DNA from: Prorocentrum cordatum
Lineage: Eukaryota > Sar > Dinophyceae > Prorocentrales > Prorocentraceae
DNA: 64,000 nt
Direction of reading: 5' to 3'
Assembly (NCBI GenBank): GCA_963575745.1
Contig: CAUYUJ010020516.1
Coordinates: 373,936 to 437,935, forward strand
This document shows positions 53,600 to 64,000 of this stretch, piece after piece. A program made the translations under genes and the position numbers. Under the pieces are notes generated by a model. That model worked only from the letters and a program-made list of their open reading frames with translations, searched no databases and had not been told where the DNA came from. How positions within the stretch are numbered: the first letter of the stretch is position 1; each line of letters starts with the position of its first letter.

Positions 53600-56120
53600 C
53601 CGATGCGCAAGGCGGCAGCGCCGGGGGCGCACTGGGGGGCGCTGCGTTATGAGGGGGGGTCCGGGGGCCATGGCGCCCGCCATGTACCAAACAATACAAA
53701 AACAAAAATAAAACGCTTCTACCATCACCATCGCGAGCCTCGCCGCGCCATGTCCGGGGAACGCCGTCGAGCACTGCAACGCAAACCCGAGCAGCGCCAG
53801 GATGCACGCGCAGTCGCTCCCCGCATGGCGCGCTGTCGCTCGCCCCGCACAACGGGCGCAAGCCGTCGGCCTCTTTGCCCGGCGCGCGCGCACGAGCAAG
53901 CGCCCGAAAGCCTCTGCATCATAGAAATACAAACGAGGGGCAAGCGCTTCTCCCGAGGAGTGACCATTTTACCTTTGACACCAAGGGCCTTCTTGAGAAG
54001 CTCCGCGCATGACTGGGCCCCCTGGGAATTCGGGGACGGCCTCGCCCGCGGAACTTCCGGGCGAAAAGGTCGATGGGGGCGCCCCCTGTCGTCGCGAACG
54101 GCCAACGCCGAAGTCGACCCCCGTCCGAGCCTGTTCAAGGACAGTTGCGCGCGCTGGCTCAGCCCCCTCGAGCTGCGCCGGGAGACGGCGCTCATGCGGC
54201 GGGAGGGGGCGAGCCAGACCAGTCCCGCCCAGCGCGGCGCCGGCGTCGCAGCGCCACTCGCGCGGGGCCCTCCCAAATCGCAAATATAGCCCGAGAGAAA
54301 CCCCTCGCGCCGAAGGAAAATTGCAGGGGGGAGAAAAGCCCGACGCGCCCCATGCTGCCCGCGATCGCGCGCCCCCGCAACCGCCGATTCGAAACCCTGG
54401 CCGATGGCGAAAGCCCAAGCGATAGATACTTCCCTCGTTCGCCCGCTCTGTCGTGAAACCTGCGGCGGCGTTGCAGGGGCGCTGGGCGGTGGCGACGCGC
54501 GTCGCGAATGCGGGCTTCTCGCGCCCGCGAAGCGCGACGTTGCCCCCTCCGCTGGGCCAGCGCAGCGCGCGCGCGCGGGGGGGCCGGGCCCTCGGGGGCC
54601 TGGCGCGACGCGGCGCCCAGGTGTCAGGCGATCCTCTGGGCCGCGCTCATGCTGGCGGCTGATTCAAACCTTGTAGGGGAAGGCAGCCGCCGCGAGCTCG
54701 CCACTCGGCCTCTCTCGCCACAATCGATGTCGGTCCACTTCGGCCCCCTCGGTAGACGCGCCATCGTCGTCGACATCAGACGATTGCCGAACGTCGCTAC
54801 GACGCGAAACGCACTTCCCGGTGGCGTCGACACAATCGACCCGGACAAACACATCGTTGCAGATGTTGACAGCAGGCAACCCCGGGAGCGCAGCGCAGGA
54901 GCGCTCGCAGAGCCCCAAGACGGAGCTGGCGAGGGCCCCGCCAAGCAGTTGCACGTCGCCTCCACGATCGCACGGCGAAAATCATGATCGAGGGCCCGCT
55001 GGCGAAGGGGGGTTAGGTCGGCGGCCTCGGACTGCCGGGCCCCGCCCCGAGACCCCCACCCCACCCCCCGCGGTTTCATCGCCGCGATGCCCCGTCTCGG
55101 CGCGCGCGGCCCGATGCCAGACGGCGCCTGGCCAGACCCGAAGGCTCGCAACTTGCGCAAGCACCCCCAATGAAAATCCAGGATGACGGGTCGCCGCAGC
55201 ACCTGCCTGACACGGGCGGGCCCCGCGCAGGGCGGCGTCGGGCGGGTGCCCCCTTGAGGCGTCTTCAGGTGAAAAGAAACCAGACGAGCACCTTCGGAAA
55301 TAATCTGGAGACGCGATCGCCTGCACAAGCGCCGCAAAATTTTCCGCGGTGGAACGGTCCAAGGCGGGCGCTGCCCGAGGACAGAAAGGCGGCGCGGGGG
55401 GGACTTGCCGACGCACTTCGAAGATCAACCGCCAACGTTCGAGGCGTGCGTTCCCCGTCGGGCACGCGCGCGCGGATGGGGCGCGGGGCGCGCGCGAGGC
55501 AGGTCAGAACTTGACCAGCCCCTCGCCCCCATGCGAAGGAGAACATGGGGCTTGCTCGACAAACTCCGACATGGGCACGAACAAACATCATATTCTACTT
55601 AGCCTTGGACTCACTGAATCTTCACATCGCCATAGAGACCCCTCTGCGCATTCCTCCTGCCAGTTGCCCCGACGATCCTGCTGCTGCTCGTCGATGTCCA
55701 ATCTGGCGCTCGACGAGATCGCCCCCCCGCGAACTTAGAAACTGCCGGCGCTCGTCGCGCCGGCCGACCTTAGATCCCGACGAGGGGGCCCTCGTCACCG
55801 GGCCCCTCGCCTGTCGCGCCGTTGCGCCACAGCGGGCGCCGCGCCCCGGGCTGGGCAAGAAAGGCCCTCGAGCTTCTTGGCCTGGGGCCCCCAGTCTTAC
55901 GCATGCTTTTCAATGCCAAGGTTCACCTAAGACATCCGCGAGAAACGTCCGGAACCTGACAGAGGCGCACATCGCATCGCTGAGATGTTGAACAAGCTGG
56001 GTCCACCCGCGGCGCTGGACCACTTTGCAATGAGCCCATGCCCACTGCATGTCGAGCCCGAACTCAAGCTCGATGGCAAAATGGCGCCGGCCGCGGCGAA
56101 CATCTCCCAGGCTTCCCCCA
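53600..56120. other. GC-rich unique stretch, no gene recognised
   Basis: Long frames open on both strands. If the endonuclease remnant at 56.1-56.8 kb belongs to one LINE, its reverse transcriptase would have been here, but no clear motif remains. Confidence 0.35.
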
Positions 56121-56129
56121 CCGGCGCGC

Positions 56130-56790
56130 GAGCTGCTGATTCGGTTTTAGCTTCGCCCGCGGCGCGCAGGACGTGGGACTTGCAAGTCCTGCGGCTGCGG
56201 CATGGGTCCTATGGGCACTCGCGCCGGGCGCCCCTGGTGGGAACGGTAGGGGAGCTGACAATGGCTGACTGCGTTAGGCTTAAAAGAGGGAACGACAGGT
56301 CTGCAAAAGCGACGCGCCCATTCCATCACCGCCTGGACACCGTCGCAAGTCCGAGTTTAAAAGTTGCCTTCGTGGAGCTACCCTGAGACAAGCAAGTCCT
56401 TTGCTTCCGAACGAAAAGCCCCCCACCACCCCGTGCGATGGCCAAACCCCGACGCCTCGACCGCGCAGAGATGAGTATTCCAATCGCGCCCACATGATCA
56501 AAACGCCCAGACTCCATGCTCGCACAAGCGAAACAGTGCCACAACATATCGAGCTTACAGATTCTGGCCCCGCTCTTCAAATTGCCACACATGACGTTCA
56601 GAGAGGGCCAACCTGGGAAACCAATGATATCGTGCATCAAACGACCTTCGACCAAATCGTCGAGCAGCTGTTTAGGCAAACGTGGGCCAGCATGCGCGCG
56701 AACCAAAATCGCCACCCCCACCCCGCCACGACAAGCCCCGCAAGGGAAGGAGAGGAGGAGCGCAGATGTCACCAACGACCCCCAACGCCG
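56130..56790 (-). pseudogene. Decayed LINE endonuclease (EEP/APE-like) fragment
   Basis: Minus-strand translation gives GVGVAILVRAHAGPRLPK, then GRLMHDIIGFPGWPSLNVMC, then QRTCLSQGSST, in the order of blocks seen in LINE endonucleases (GG.AVLVR, the strand after GR.V, and TC...S.ID). After a frame change the strand continues with RRFCRPVVPSFKP, resembling the H.PV region near the domain end. Catalytic residues are poorly kept (the expected GDFN/GDWN is not visible and the final His is replaced), so this is a degraded copy. It would be read from about 57.5 kb toward lower coordinates. Confidence 0.45.
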
Positions 56791-57169
56791 CCAGTTTTTT
56801 CCCCACGCGGCTGTTGAACAAGAGTTCCGAATTTGGAAAGCTACAGGCTACGGCAACGCGGCATCATGCTCGACTCGGCGCAAACCTGGGCCACACTGCT
56901 CAGCGAATGACGACTTACCCGCGCCTGACTTGCAAACCTAAAAAAAGGCTGTCGATCATTGCCATATATTCATCAACTTTACCGCTCTTCGTATCACTCG
57001 GGAATGGTATGTGTTGTTTACTGGAGGATCCTGCACCACCGCCCGGGCTTTTCAGGAGCAGGACCACCAGCAGAAAGTCCATCGAACCGCGTACCCCGCC
57101 CCCGTGAAAAAAAGGCGAATGTGAAGGCGTTGGAACGGGCGTTTGCTTTGCCTTGGCGCTCTCGCCGAC

Positions 57170-57500
57170 AATCTCAGCAAACGTCTCGAACCCCTCGGAT
57201 TCCGTGAACTGAACAACTGTTTCTGGGGACGCTTGCCAAAAGCCGTGGGGGCCACATCGAGAAGACCGTGGGAGCGCCAGGCACGGTAGTGACCAGTTCC
57301 TGCCGTAAGAACAGAAACTCTTCAATAGCCGTGACATGTGCGCGTGCGCGCGGGGCGCCCACTCCAGCGGCACGTGTGATGTTCAACTGCTCTGCCACTA
57401 GTTGCTCAGTGTCTTTTGTTGGTCGACGCCAGGACTTTCTTTGCCTCGGCCAACTCCTTCTCAAACGGCCTGCCTGCTCTTGTGCCCGCATCGCTCGGAA
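57170..57500 (-). other. Possible LINE N-terminal remnant
   Basis: The minus strand has a short charged helical stretch (EKELAEAKKVLASTNK, about 57470-57420) with heptad-like spacing, upstream of the endonuclease remnant. Coiled coils are common at the N-terminus of dinoflagellate LINE proteins. Frames are broken. Position is the main support. Confidence 0.2.
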
Positions 57501-57509
57501 ATCCGAAAC

Positions 57510-58810
57510 AGGCAGCCACGGACATATCCAGCTGCTATCTTTTTCGACCCCCGAATTCTACAATCTTGTAGTACCCCTTGGATTGGAAGTGGTAGAAATG
57601 GAAGACGACGGGTTGATACTCTTACCACGCCCGGCCACCAGCGCAGAAAGTGTCTTCCAGAAACCGTCCAAATTATGCTGAAAAGGGCAAGGACCGCCTC
57701 CACCACCTCCACGGCGCTCACACTCAGCAGTTGTAGTACGCTCACGAGCACAAAGAGAAACATCAGGGGGGCTCACGCTCCCAGGGCCTAATTCGTGTTC
57801 CATCCAGATGTAGTGCACGGCCATGTTGGCGTACGGGGGCCTGGTAATATTTCTCCAGCACCAGCTCCGCCATGGGCCCCGAAGTGCCAGCAAATGCTCG
57901 TTATCTGCCTTCAGGGAGGCTTCGTGAAAGACTGAAAGACACAATGGCACGCAGCAGCGATTGCCTCTCTGAAGACTGCTGCTGCAAGCCCCAAAACCTG
58001 GGCCACAACTGCTGAGAAATGGGAGATGAGTGGAGAAACGACGGAGAAGGATGAGACGACGACCGCGACGAGGAAGATGACATGAACGAACATGGGCACG
58101 GGCACGACACGACACGGCACGGGCCATGGCCGAACCACCGAGGTCGGAGCACTATGCCGGAGGACTCTGCCGAGGCCACCTGACCTCGTGCTCTCGCGAG
58201 GCCCGACGCGCGATTAACTCCGTGATCTCGCTGCCGCTACCAGAGAAACAGACGTTCATCAAGCACATGCTGCAAACTCGCGATTCGCGATCGTTTTGGA
58301 GCCCGAGCGGCTGACCTAATTTCAGCACCCTCGCCTATTCACAAAGACCCAGTCTTTTTTTGTTCTAGCGGCGGCGTGGGAAATGAGACGTCGGATACCA
58401 ACTGCTCAACACACACACACACACATAAACACACAGACACACATCAGCACAAAACTCGGGCCCTGTAAACGCCTGTCGCCTGTCCCCTGCTTTTGAGGGG
58501 GGAGGCACTCGCGAAAGGAATGGCATAAGGCACTCCGAAGCGTGCAATCCAGCCCAAATAGTACTGCTGGGATGGTGTACTTGCTAGGCGCGCGTTCGCA
58601 TACGGCAAGCATGGCTGGTCCGCCAATGACACGACAGGCCAAACAACTCTCGGGGGCGTCCAAGAAGGGGGGCCTCCAAGAGAGGGTTGCGCATCGTGGC
58701 CCGACGTAAACGTGCGGACGAAGGGGGGCGCGCCAGAGGACGCGTTGAACGAAGAAGACGGGATCAGAAAATCTGCGGAGGCATCATGGCCCTGGCCATC
58801 GCACACCCCC
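57510..58810. other. Unique-looking stretch, no gene recognised
   Basis: CA run at 58410-58440. Short coding-like frame 58126-58314 (plus) not assigned. Confidence 0.4.
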
Positions 58811-58822
58811 TAAGGTCACCAC

Positions 58823-59014
58823 TCGTGGGCAGAAAACACATATCCGTATCCACGGCCTCGCTGGCCAGGACCCTGGGCCGCGACCCCGCGGATATGGCCG
58901 CTTCTTCCCGGTGCCCCGCGCGGAACGCACACAAACGTTCCCGTGCGACCGCGTATCCGTGGGATCGCGTCTGACTTCAAACCGCGAGGGCGTGGATACG
59001 TTCGCCGCTCGTGA
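58823..59014. mobile_element. Repeat family I copy 2
   Basis: CTCGTGGGCAGAAAACACAT then ATCCGTATCCACGGCCTCG, GCCCCGCGCGGAACGC and GATACGTTCGCCGCTCGTGA, collinear with 14432-14620. Confidence 0.6.
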
Positions 59015-59294
59015 GCCTTGCCTCCTCCCACCTTCTCTCGGAAACTGATACCCGTCTTCGGGTCATGGCTCGGCTCGCAGACGTCTGTTCGGGACGATCC
59101 GGGCGCCGCCCAGAAGACGCCCGCGGCGAGGCGAAGCTGCTGGAGGCATCCCAGGGGTGGCAACACCACCGAAATCGACGAAAACGTCCGACACCCTCGT
59201 TCTGGATCTGTTGGATGCTCGTTCTGGGGACCTTCCTGGAGCCACTCGCTCCACTCGTGCGCCGAAGCTGCGTCGAACGTCAGTCGATTTGGGT

Positions 59295-59378
59295 CGACCC
59301 TGAATCGAACCTGAGTCGAACCTGAGTCGAACCTGAGTCGAACTTGAGTCGAACTTGAGTCGAACTTGAGTCTAACCG
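59295..59378. repeat. 12-bp tandem repeat
   Basis: Seven units of TGAGTCGAACCT/TGAGTCGAACTT. Confidence 0.85.
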
Positions 59379-59384
59379 ATCCGT

Positions 59385-59985
59385 TAGGTGGGCTCCAGGA
59401 AGGTCCCCGAAACGAGCATCGAAGATCTGGGCTCCTTGGCCGCCCCCGACGCACGCGCGACCTGCCAGGCGGGAGGCGCAGCGCGCCCCCCCGCGAGGCG
59501 CCTCACTGGCAGGAGGCGCCACCGCCGGAGCGGCGGCGGCGGCGGGGGAAGGACGGGCCGGCGGCGCCCACCGCGAGGGCGAAGGGGGGCGGCGCCCTTC
59601 CGCTCGCTGCGAAGCGTCTGGGGAGGGGGCGAGTGCACGCGTACTCTGCGCATGCACCAGCCCACTCCCTCCCTTTCCCCCCCTCTGCCCCCCTTCCCGC
59701 CGCCCCCCACCACCCCTTCCCTCCCCCGCCCCCCATCACCCAACGCGAGGGGATTGCTTCCCGGTGGAAGGGTGGGTTCTCCGATGAAGGAGGTGGCTCC
59801 CCGGTGGAAGTTGAAAAAACTGCGAAGGGGGCGCTCCCCAGCAGGAGGTTTCCAAGGGAGAGTTGCACGGACCAGCATTCCAGCGACATTCCAAGAGCCA
59901 TGAAACCTCCATGGGTTGCATTGAGGGAGGTCACGTGCTCCTGTGTACACGTTCGAAGAAATGCTGGCGGGGAAAGAGCTCTTCC
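59385..59985. other. GC-rich and pyrimidine-rich, no gene recognised
   Basis: C-runs 59660-59750; GGCGGCGGCGG near 59530. Confidence 0.4.
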
Positions 59986-59989
59986 AAAA

Positions 59990-60500
59990 GTATGACGGAT
60001 TCCAGTCGGATTCTTTCTTACTCGGAATCCCCTTCCCGGTCGAATTCTATTTCGTTCCTGACCGAATCATCCATGGGATTCCTTCCAATTGGCGTTCATG
60101 GGGGGTCCTATGGGAACATCATTGTTATTCTTTAGGGATCCAATAAAACCCCACAGGCATCCGAGTGGAATCCGAATCGAACCTGATAGGGTTCTTTCCC
60201 ATTGGCACCGCTTTGGGTTCCCGCTGTGTCCTGTCGGGATCCAACCAGATTCCTTCCTATTGGGATCTTATCGGGATCCGATTGAAACCCTATTGGAATC
60301 AAATGCGACGCCTCCCTGTTGAAGTCAAATGGTCTTCCTACCTGGCTCCAATCTGGCCCTTCGTGGTTTCGTCTTAAGAAGGATGTCAACGAACTCTTGA
60401 GACATGCGTCGAAGCACCCCCCGTGGAGCCAACCTTCTAGGAATCTGACTCGGAATCCAATTGGCGCGCAAGGTTCCTCAAGCTTCCTCGTAATTCCTGA
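59990..60500. repeat. Degenerate GGAATCC/GGATTCC repeat
   Basis: Dozens of short GGGATCC.ATTGGAATCC variants, self-complementary in part. Confidence 0.5.
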
Positions 60501-60858
60501 GGATTCCTCAGAGTTGTACTCCTGTTGTAGTCCTCGTGTGTGCTCCAAGTCCAAATTCTTAGTTGTGTTGTCATATTTATTGTGCCACTTTGTTTTCCTA
60601 TTGCGCCACGTTCCAAATGTTATCCTGCGCTATGATTATTGGAATCCCACTTTATGTTTCTATTGAAATCCTATTCCACTCCTAGTGGATTCCAAATGTC
60701 TCGGGATCGTCTTGCTTCGCATGTGAGCCCGCAACCAAATCCAAACCCACGAGTTCGAAGCAGAGACGGATATAATGGGCCTAGTATTAACAGGTACTAA
60801 CGTGATTGAAGCGGTAGCAGCTATGATATTAGGAGCAGTGGTGGTCGAAGTCGCATCT

Positions 60859-61073
<215 letters not shown>

Positions 61074-61363
61074 CGCGGTCGTACAAATCAATCGCAGAGG
61101 CCTCCTAGGAGCCTCGCAGAGGCTTCGTAGGAGCCATGCAGTGCGGCTGCTGAGGAGCCACGCAGATGCCGCTCAGGAGCAGGTGTAGAACTCCTCACCC
61201 TGGCAAAATTTCACCGGGGAGCTCTTTCCAACTCCCACTGGGGAACCACCCCTTGAACCTGGGGAACCAACCTTTTCCTCTGGGGAACAGCCTTTTCTCA
61301 TCACCAGCCCCCCCACCCAACGCACCCAACCCAGGGGGGCTCTTCGGGAAAGGCTTTAGGGGG

Positions 61364-61523
61364 CAAACAAACCTACCTCGCTTTCGACCACCCTCGCCTT
61401 CAAGAGATACCAAGCGATGCCAAACTACGGCCTGTACTGGTCAGGCCGCTTGACGAGGAGGCGCGTGGTATGACTTGGTTTTGCCTGGAAGCGAAAGCGG
61501 GGTAGGTAATTCACGCTCTGAGG
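61364..61523. mobile_element. Inverted-repeat element, family H copy 2
   Basis: AACCTACCTCGCTTTCGACC at the left, inverted GGAAGCGAAAGCGGGGTAGG at the right. The middle CTGTACTGGTCAGGCCGCTT is unchanged from copy 1. Confidence 0.7.
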
Positions 61524-61754
61524 TTTGGCCTCTCCGCCCTTCGGAGCTTCTGGGCAGGCAAGGAGGGGGCAGGGACGCGGGGCGGCCTCCTGGGAAAAAG
61601 CTGGCAGCACCTCTCGGAGAAGGTCACGCACTCTGCCCTCCCGATGGGCTTCTTCTGAGAGCCCCTTTGTGCACTGCTCGCGAGGACGCCCGAGGGGCTC
61701 CTGAGAGACCTGCTCGCGACCTCGCCCGAGTCTGGCCGCCCCCCCCCCCTTGGG

Positions 61755-61975
61755 CGCCCGAGTTATCCGGGGTAACTCGGGTCCGTGGTAAGGCGGGCTT
61801 GGATTCCCGAAAAAACGAACCCGAGCTAGCCCTGACCCGAGTTACCCATGATTCGGGGCTCCGGACGCCCGAAATACCCGGGGTAACTCGGGCCCGGGAT
61901 AACTGGGGTTCGGACTCCCGAAAACGAACCCGAGCTAGCCCTGACCCGAGTTACCCCTGATGATTCGGGGCTCTG
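61755..61975. repeat. About 107-bp tandem duplication with inverted repeats
   Basis: GAACCCGAGCTAGCCCTGAC then CCGAGTTACCC occurs twice about 107 bp apart; each is preceded by CGGGGTAACTCGGG, its partial inverse. Confidence 0.65.
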
Positions 61976-62184
61976 ACTAACGCCGTCTGGGAACGGATCA
62001 CGCCTGGGCATTCCCGGGCGGTGCCGGCCAGAATCGTGACGTGACCGGCCACCTCCACCTCTCCCCCCCCCTCCCCCAGGTCGCGCCCGCTGCCAGGGGG
62101 TAGAAGAGAACGGTATTTCAGAGGGCTAAGGGGGCTCGTCGGGAAAGATCAGACCCACCCGCTCTTCTGAGGAGCGTCCTGGGG

Positions 62185-62305
62185 TACAGACGAGGCGTCG
62201 TCGACGACGACGCCGCCGACGCCGACGCCGACGACGATTGCGACGCCGACGCCGACGCCGACGCCGACAACGTAGACGACGACGACGACGACGAGAGCGA
62301 CTACG
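62185..62305. repeat. GAC/GCC trinucleotide run 3' of the ligase exon
   Basis: GACGCCGACGCCGACG and variants, in the likely 3' UTR or just beyond. Confidence 0.75.
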
Positions 62306-62387
62306 AAGGGCTGCTAAGGGGCGAAAGGGGACGTCGCAGAACGCCGCCCCCCGTGACCTGCGCCTCCGCGCACGCCGGGTGAGCTCG

Positions 62388-62528
62388 TCACAACTTCGAA
62401 GCGGCCGACCCGGGGAGGCCCTTCTCCAGCACTCGCAGGTCTTTCCGGAGGATCTTCCCGCTGGGGAGCTTCGGGATCGCCTCCACAAACTGGATGGTCG
62501 CCTCTGTGACTCTCTTGTACTCCGCAAC
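62388..62528 (-). CDS. Acyl-CoA synthetase / 4-coumarate-CoA ligase family, last exon with PTS1
   Basis: The exon encodes 46 residues and a TGA stop. AEYKRVTEATIQFVEAIPK followed by LPSGKILRKDLR is the C-terminal signature of the ANL adenylating family (acyl-CoA synthetases, 4-coumarate-CoA ligases, luciferases). The lysine in PSGK is the residue that acts in adenylate formation. The protein ends in SAASKL, a type 1 peroxisomal targeting signal, so the enzyme probably activates a carboxylic acid to its CoA thioester in peroxisomes; the substrate cannot be told from this part. The exon is preceded by GCGGCAG|GTTGCGG, a good acceptor. No earlier exon (AMP-binding motifs) was recognised between 62529 and 64000, so the last intron is long or the gene continues outside the window. 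Confidence 0.85.
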   Translation of the reverse strand, partial: VAEYKRVTEATIQFVEAIPKLPSGKILRKDLRVLEKGLPGSAASKL

Positions 62529-62529
62529 C

Positions 62530-63340
62530 TGCCGCGGCTGAACGGTCCACATCGGTATGGGCCCCATAGAGTCTCGCTTCGACTTCACATGGGCGTCGAT
62601 TGGGCTTCGCACGCGCTGGTCCAGGGCCACAGATATGTGGGGGCCACGGAGACACCAAGAACAGTCCGAGTAAGTGGAGTAGAGAAGGAGAAGCCCAGCG
62701 ATGAAGCGTAGATGATGAATGGTGCTCCAAACAGGAGTTCGAAAGACAGAAAGCACAATAACCATTCTCGCGAGATCGCTGGGCCACGCCATCCACCCTC
62801 AGTCGAACGGCGGAGGAAGAGGAAGAAGAAGAGGAACATGATCAGGAGGATGGATGGGGATATGGCGTAGGAGAAGCGCGAATTCGGGCCAAGGAAGAAG
62901 GAATTTGCACCCCTCTTTCACCGAACGTGACGAATGGGCCGACTTGTGATGGCAACGCCAATCTCACTCTCGGAAACAACAATGTGCGAATACTCCGCAC
63001 GAACACACAGACCGCTGGATCAGGCTGGGTTTACCTGCTCCAACGTCAGACAAGATGGGCAAGCAATTCGCGCACCCCGCCCTGACCCTGGAATATCCGC
63101 AGTCAACGCCTCCCTGTTTCTCCCGGCCCCGAGCCCGAACCTGCGTGAAAGACCCATCCCCGACCCAATTCTTCACCGCCCCAGTCCCAGCCCCAACTCG
63201 AACCTCGACCTTACACCCTCGCCCGAGATCCAAGTCCTCCACCCTCTGCGCGGAAGTACTGGCCGCTGGAACAGAAGAGCACGTGTACAGTGCACAGTGG
63301 GGCCTAAGCCAGAAGAGCAGCCCTCAAGCACATGAGATCC
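62530..63340. other. Probable intron of the ligase gene, no earlier exon recognised
   Basis: Follows from the acceptor at 62529. No AMP-binding motif seen on the minus strand. Confidence 0.45.
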
Positions 63341-63344
63341 TCCG

Positions 63345-63490
63345 ACAGAACATCCAAGGGTGCCCTCCCCAGGATGAGAAAAAGACCATGCAACAAACAC
63401 GAACCAAAACAAACAGAACATCCAAGGGTGCCCTCCACAGGATGAGCAAGACCGTCCAGCAAACACGAAGAGGACACGAGGGCACCCTCC
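63345..63490. repeat. 66-bp tandem duplication
   Basis: AACATCCAAGGGTGCCCTCC then (C/A)CAGGATGAG occurs at 63350 and 63416; a third GAGGGCACCCTCC follows. Confidence 0.7.
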
Positions 63491-63789
63491 CCGAACCGAC
63501 ACTCGACCCGATGCCCCCCTGGTCCGACTGCATGCCCTGTGGACTCCAGCCGCACAGCTGTGTTGGCGACGCCAGGAGACGAGATGCCGCGCCATGCCCC
63601 CCCCCCCCCGTCTGCTCTGAGGCATGGACTTCTCTGCCTGGGCTGCTCGCCCGCCGAAGGAGGAGGAGCAGGAGCAGGACCAGCTGCTCCAGCGGAGCTC
63701 CTGGATCGGCACTGGAGGAGCTGCGCCGATGAAAAAAGACCTGCGCGGACCCCCGACACTGCATGTCTGTGCAGATCCTACCTCCAGGG

Positions 63790-63985
63790 TGAGCGGGGAC
63801 CGAGGAGGAACGAGGGACCGAGGAGGAACGAGGATGGAACGAGGATGGACCGAGGAGGAACGAGGATGGAGGAAGGAGGGGGCAGGAGGAACGAGGAGGA
63901 ACGAGCAGGACCGAGGAGGATCGAGGAGGACCGAGGGGAGGGACCGAGGAGGAGCGAGGACGGAGGATGGAGGGGGCAGGAGGGG
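63790..63985. repeat. GACCGAGGAGGAACGAG short repeat
   Basis: About twelve variants of ACGAGGA/CCGAGGAGG to the window end. Confidence 0.7.
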
Positions 63986-64000
63986 GGCGCTCCGAAAGTG

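Noticed and set aside
55265-58127. Other long minus- and plus-strand frames
   Set aside because: GC-rich shadow frames without conserved motifs, apart from the endonuclease remnant.

Overview
The window looks like nuclear DNA of a dinoflagellate: strongly GC-rich, gene-poor, packed with simple repeats and short inverted-repeat elements, with pieces of LINE-type retrotransposons whose RNase H tail resembles dinoflagellate copies. No bacterial-style operons, rRNA, tRNA or CRISPR were seen. The organism call is an inference, and no genus is assigned.

Only two host genes are recognised with confidence, both on the minus strand. (1) 34450-33362 is a four-exon gene for a small stress-responsive A/B-barrel (Dabb) protein. 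All three introns are flanked by direct repeats. Two have terminal inverted repeats and lack ordinary splice dinucleotides; the third is a GT-AG intron whose GT lies inside the direct repeat. (2) 62528-62388 is the last exon of an acyl-CoA synthetase/4-coumarate-CoA ligase family enzyme ending in the peroxisomal signal SKL; the rest of the gene lies beyond the window or in exons not recognised. Weaker coding candidates are at 25085-25399, 32039-32143, 38718-39242 and 48180-48588. Decayed LINE pieces lie at 36733-37198 (RNase H end), 56130-56790 (endonuclease) and possibly 29880-30475 (reverse transcriptase-like).

The rest is repeats. 0-5 kb: degenerate tandem arrays, including a 42-bp minisatellite. 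5-9.5 kb: hairpin elements and a large CCAAGATGGCC-type family. 11-24 kb: several small inverted-repeat families, purine runs and tandem arrays. 24.6-33 kb: more unique sequence. 33-37 kb: the Dabb gene, nested elements and the LINE tail. 38-46 kb: long trinucleotide runs and a CATA array. 46-53 kb: 14-, 73-, 6-, 18- and ~180-bp tandem arrays plus a large inverted duplication. 53-58 kb: GC-rich unique sequence with a decayed LINE. 58-64 kb: more repeats and the ligase exon.

The main theme is short non-autonomous DNA elements. One ~160-bp family (four copies) has 8-bp target duplications, and one copy sits inside another element whose two other copies show the empty site. The Dabb introns have the same architecture (direct repeats outside, inverted repeats inside), which suggests introns made by DNA-transposon insertion (introners). 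The window holds too few genes to say how genes work together.
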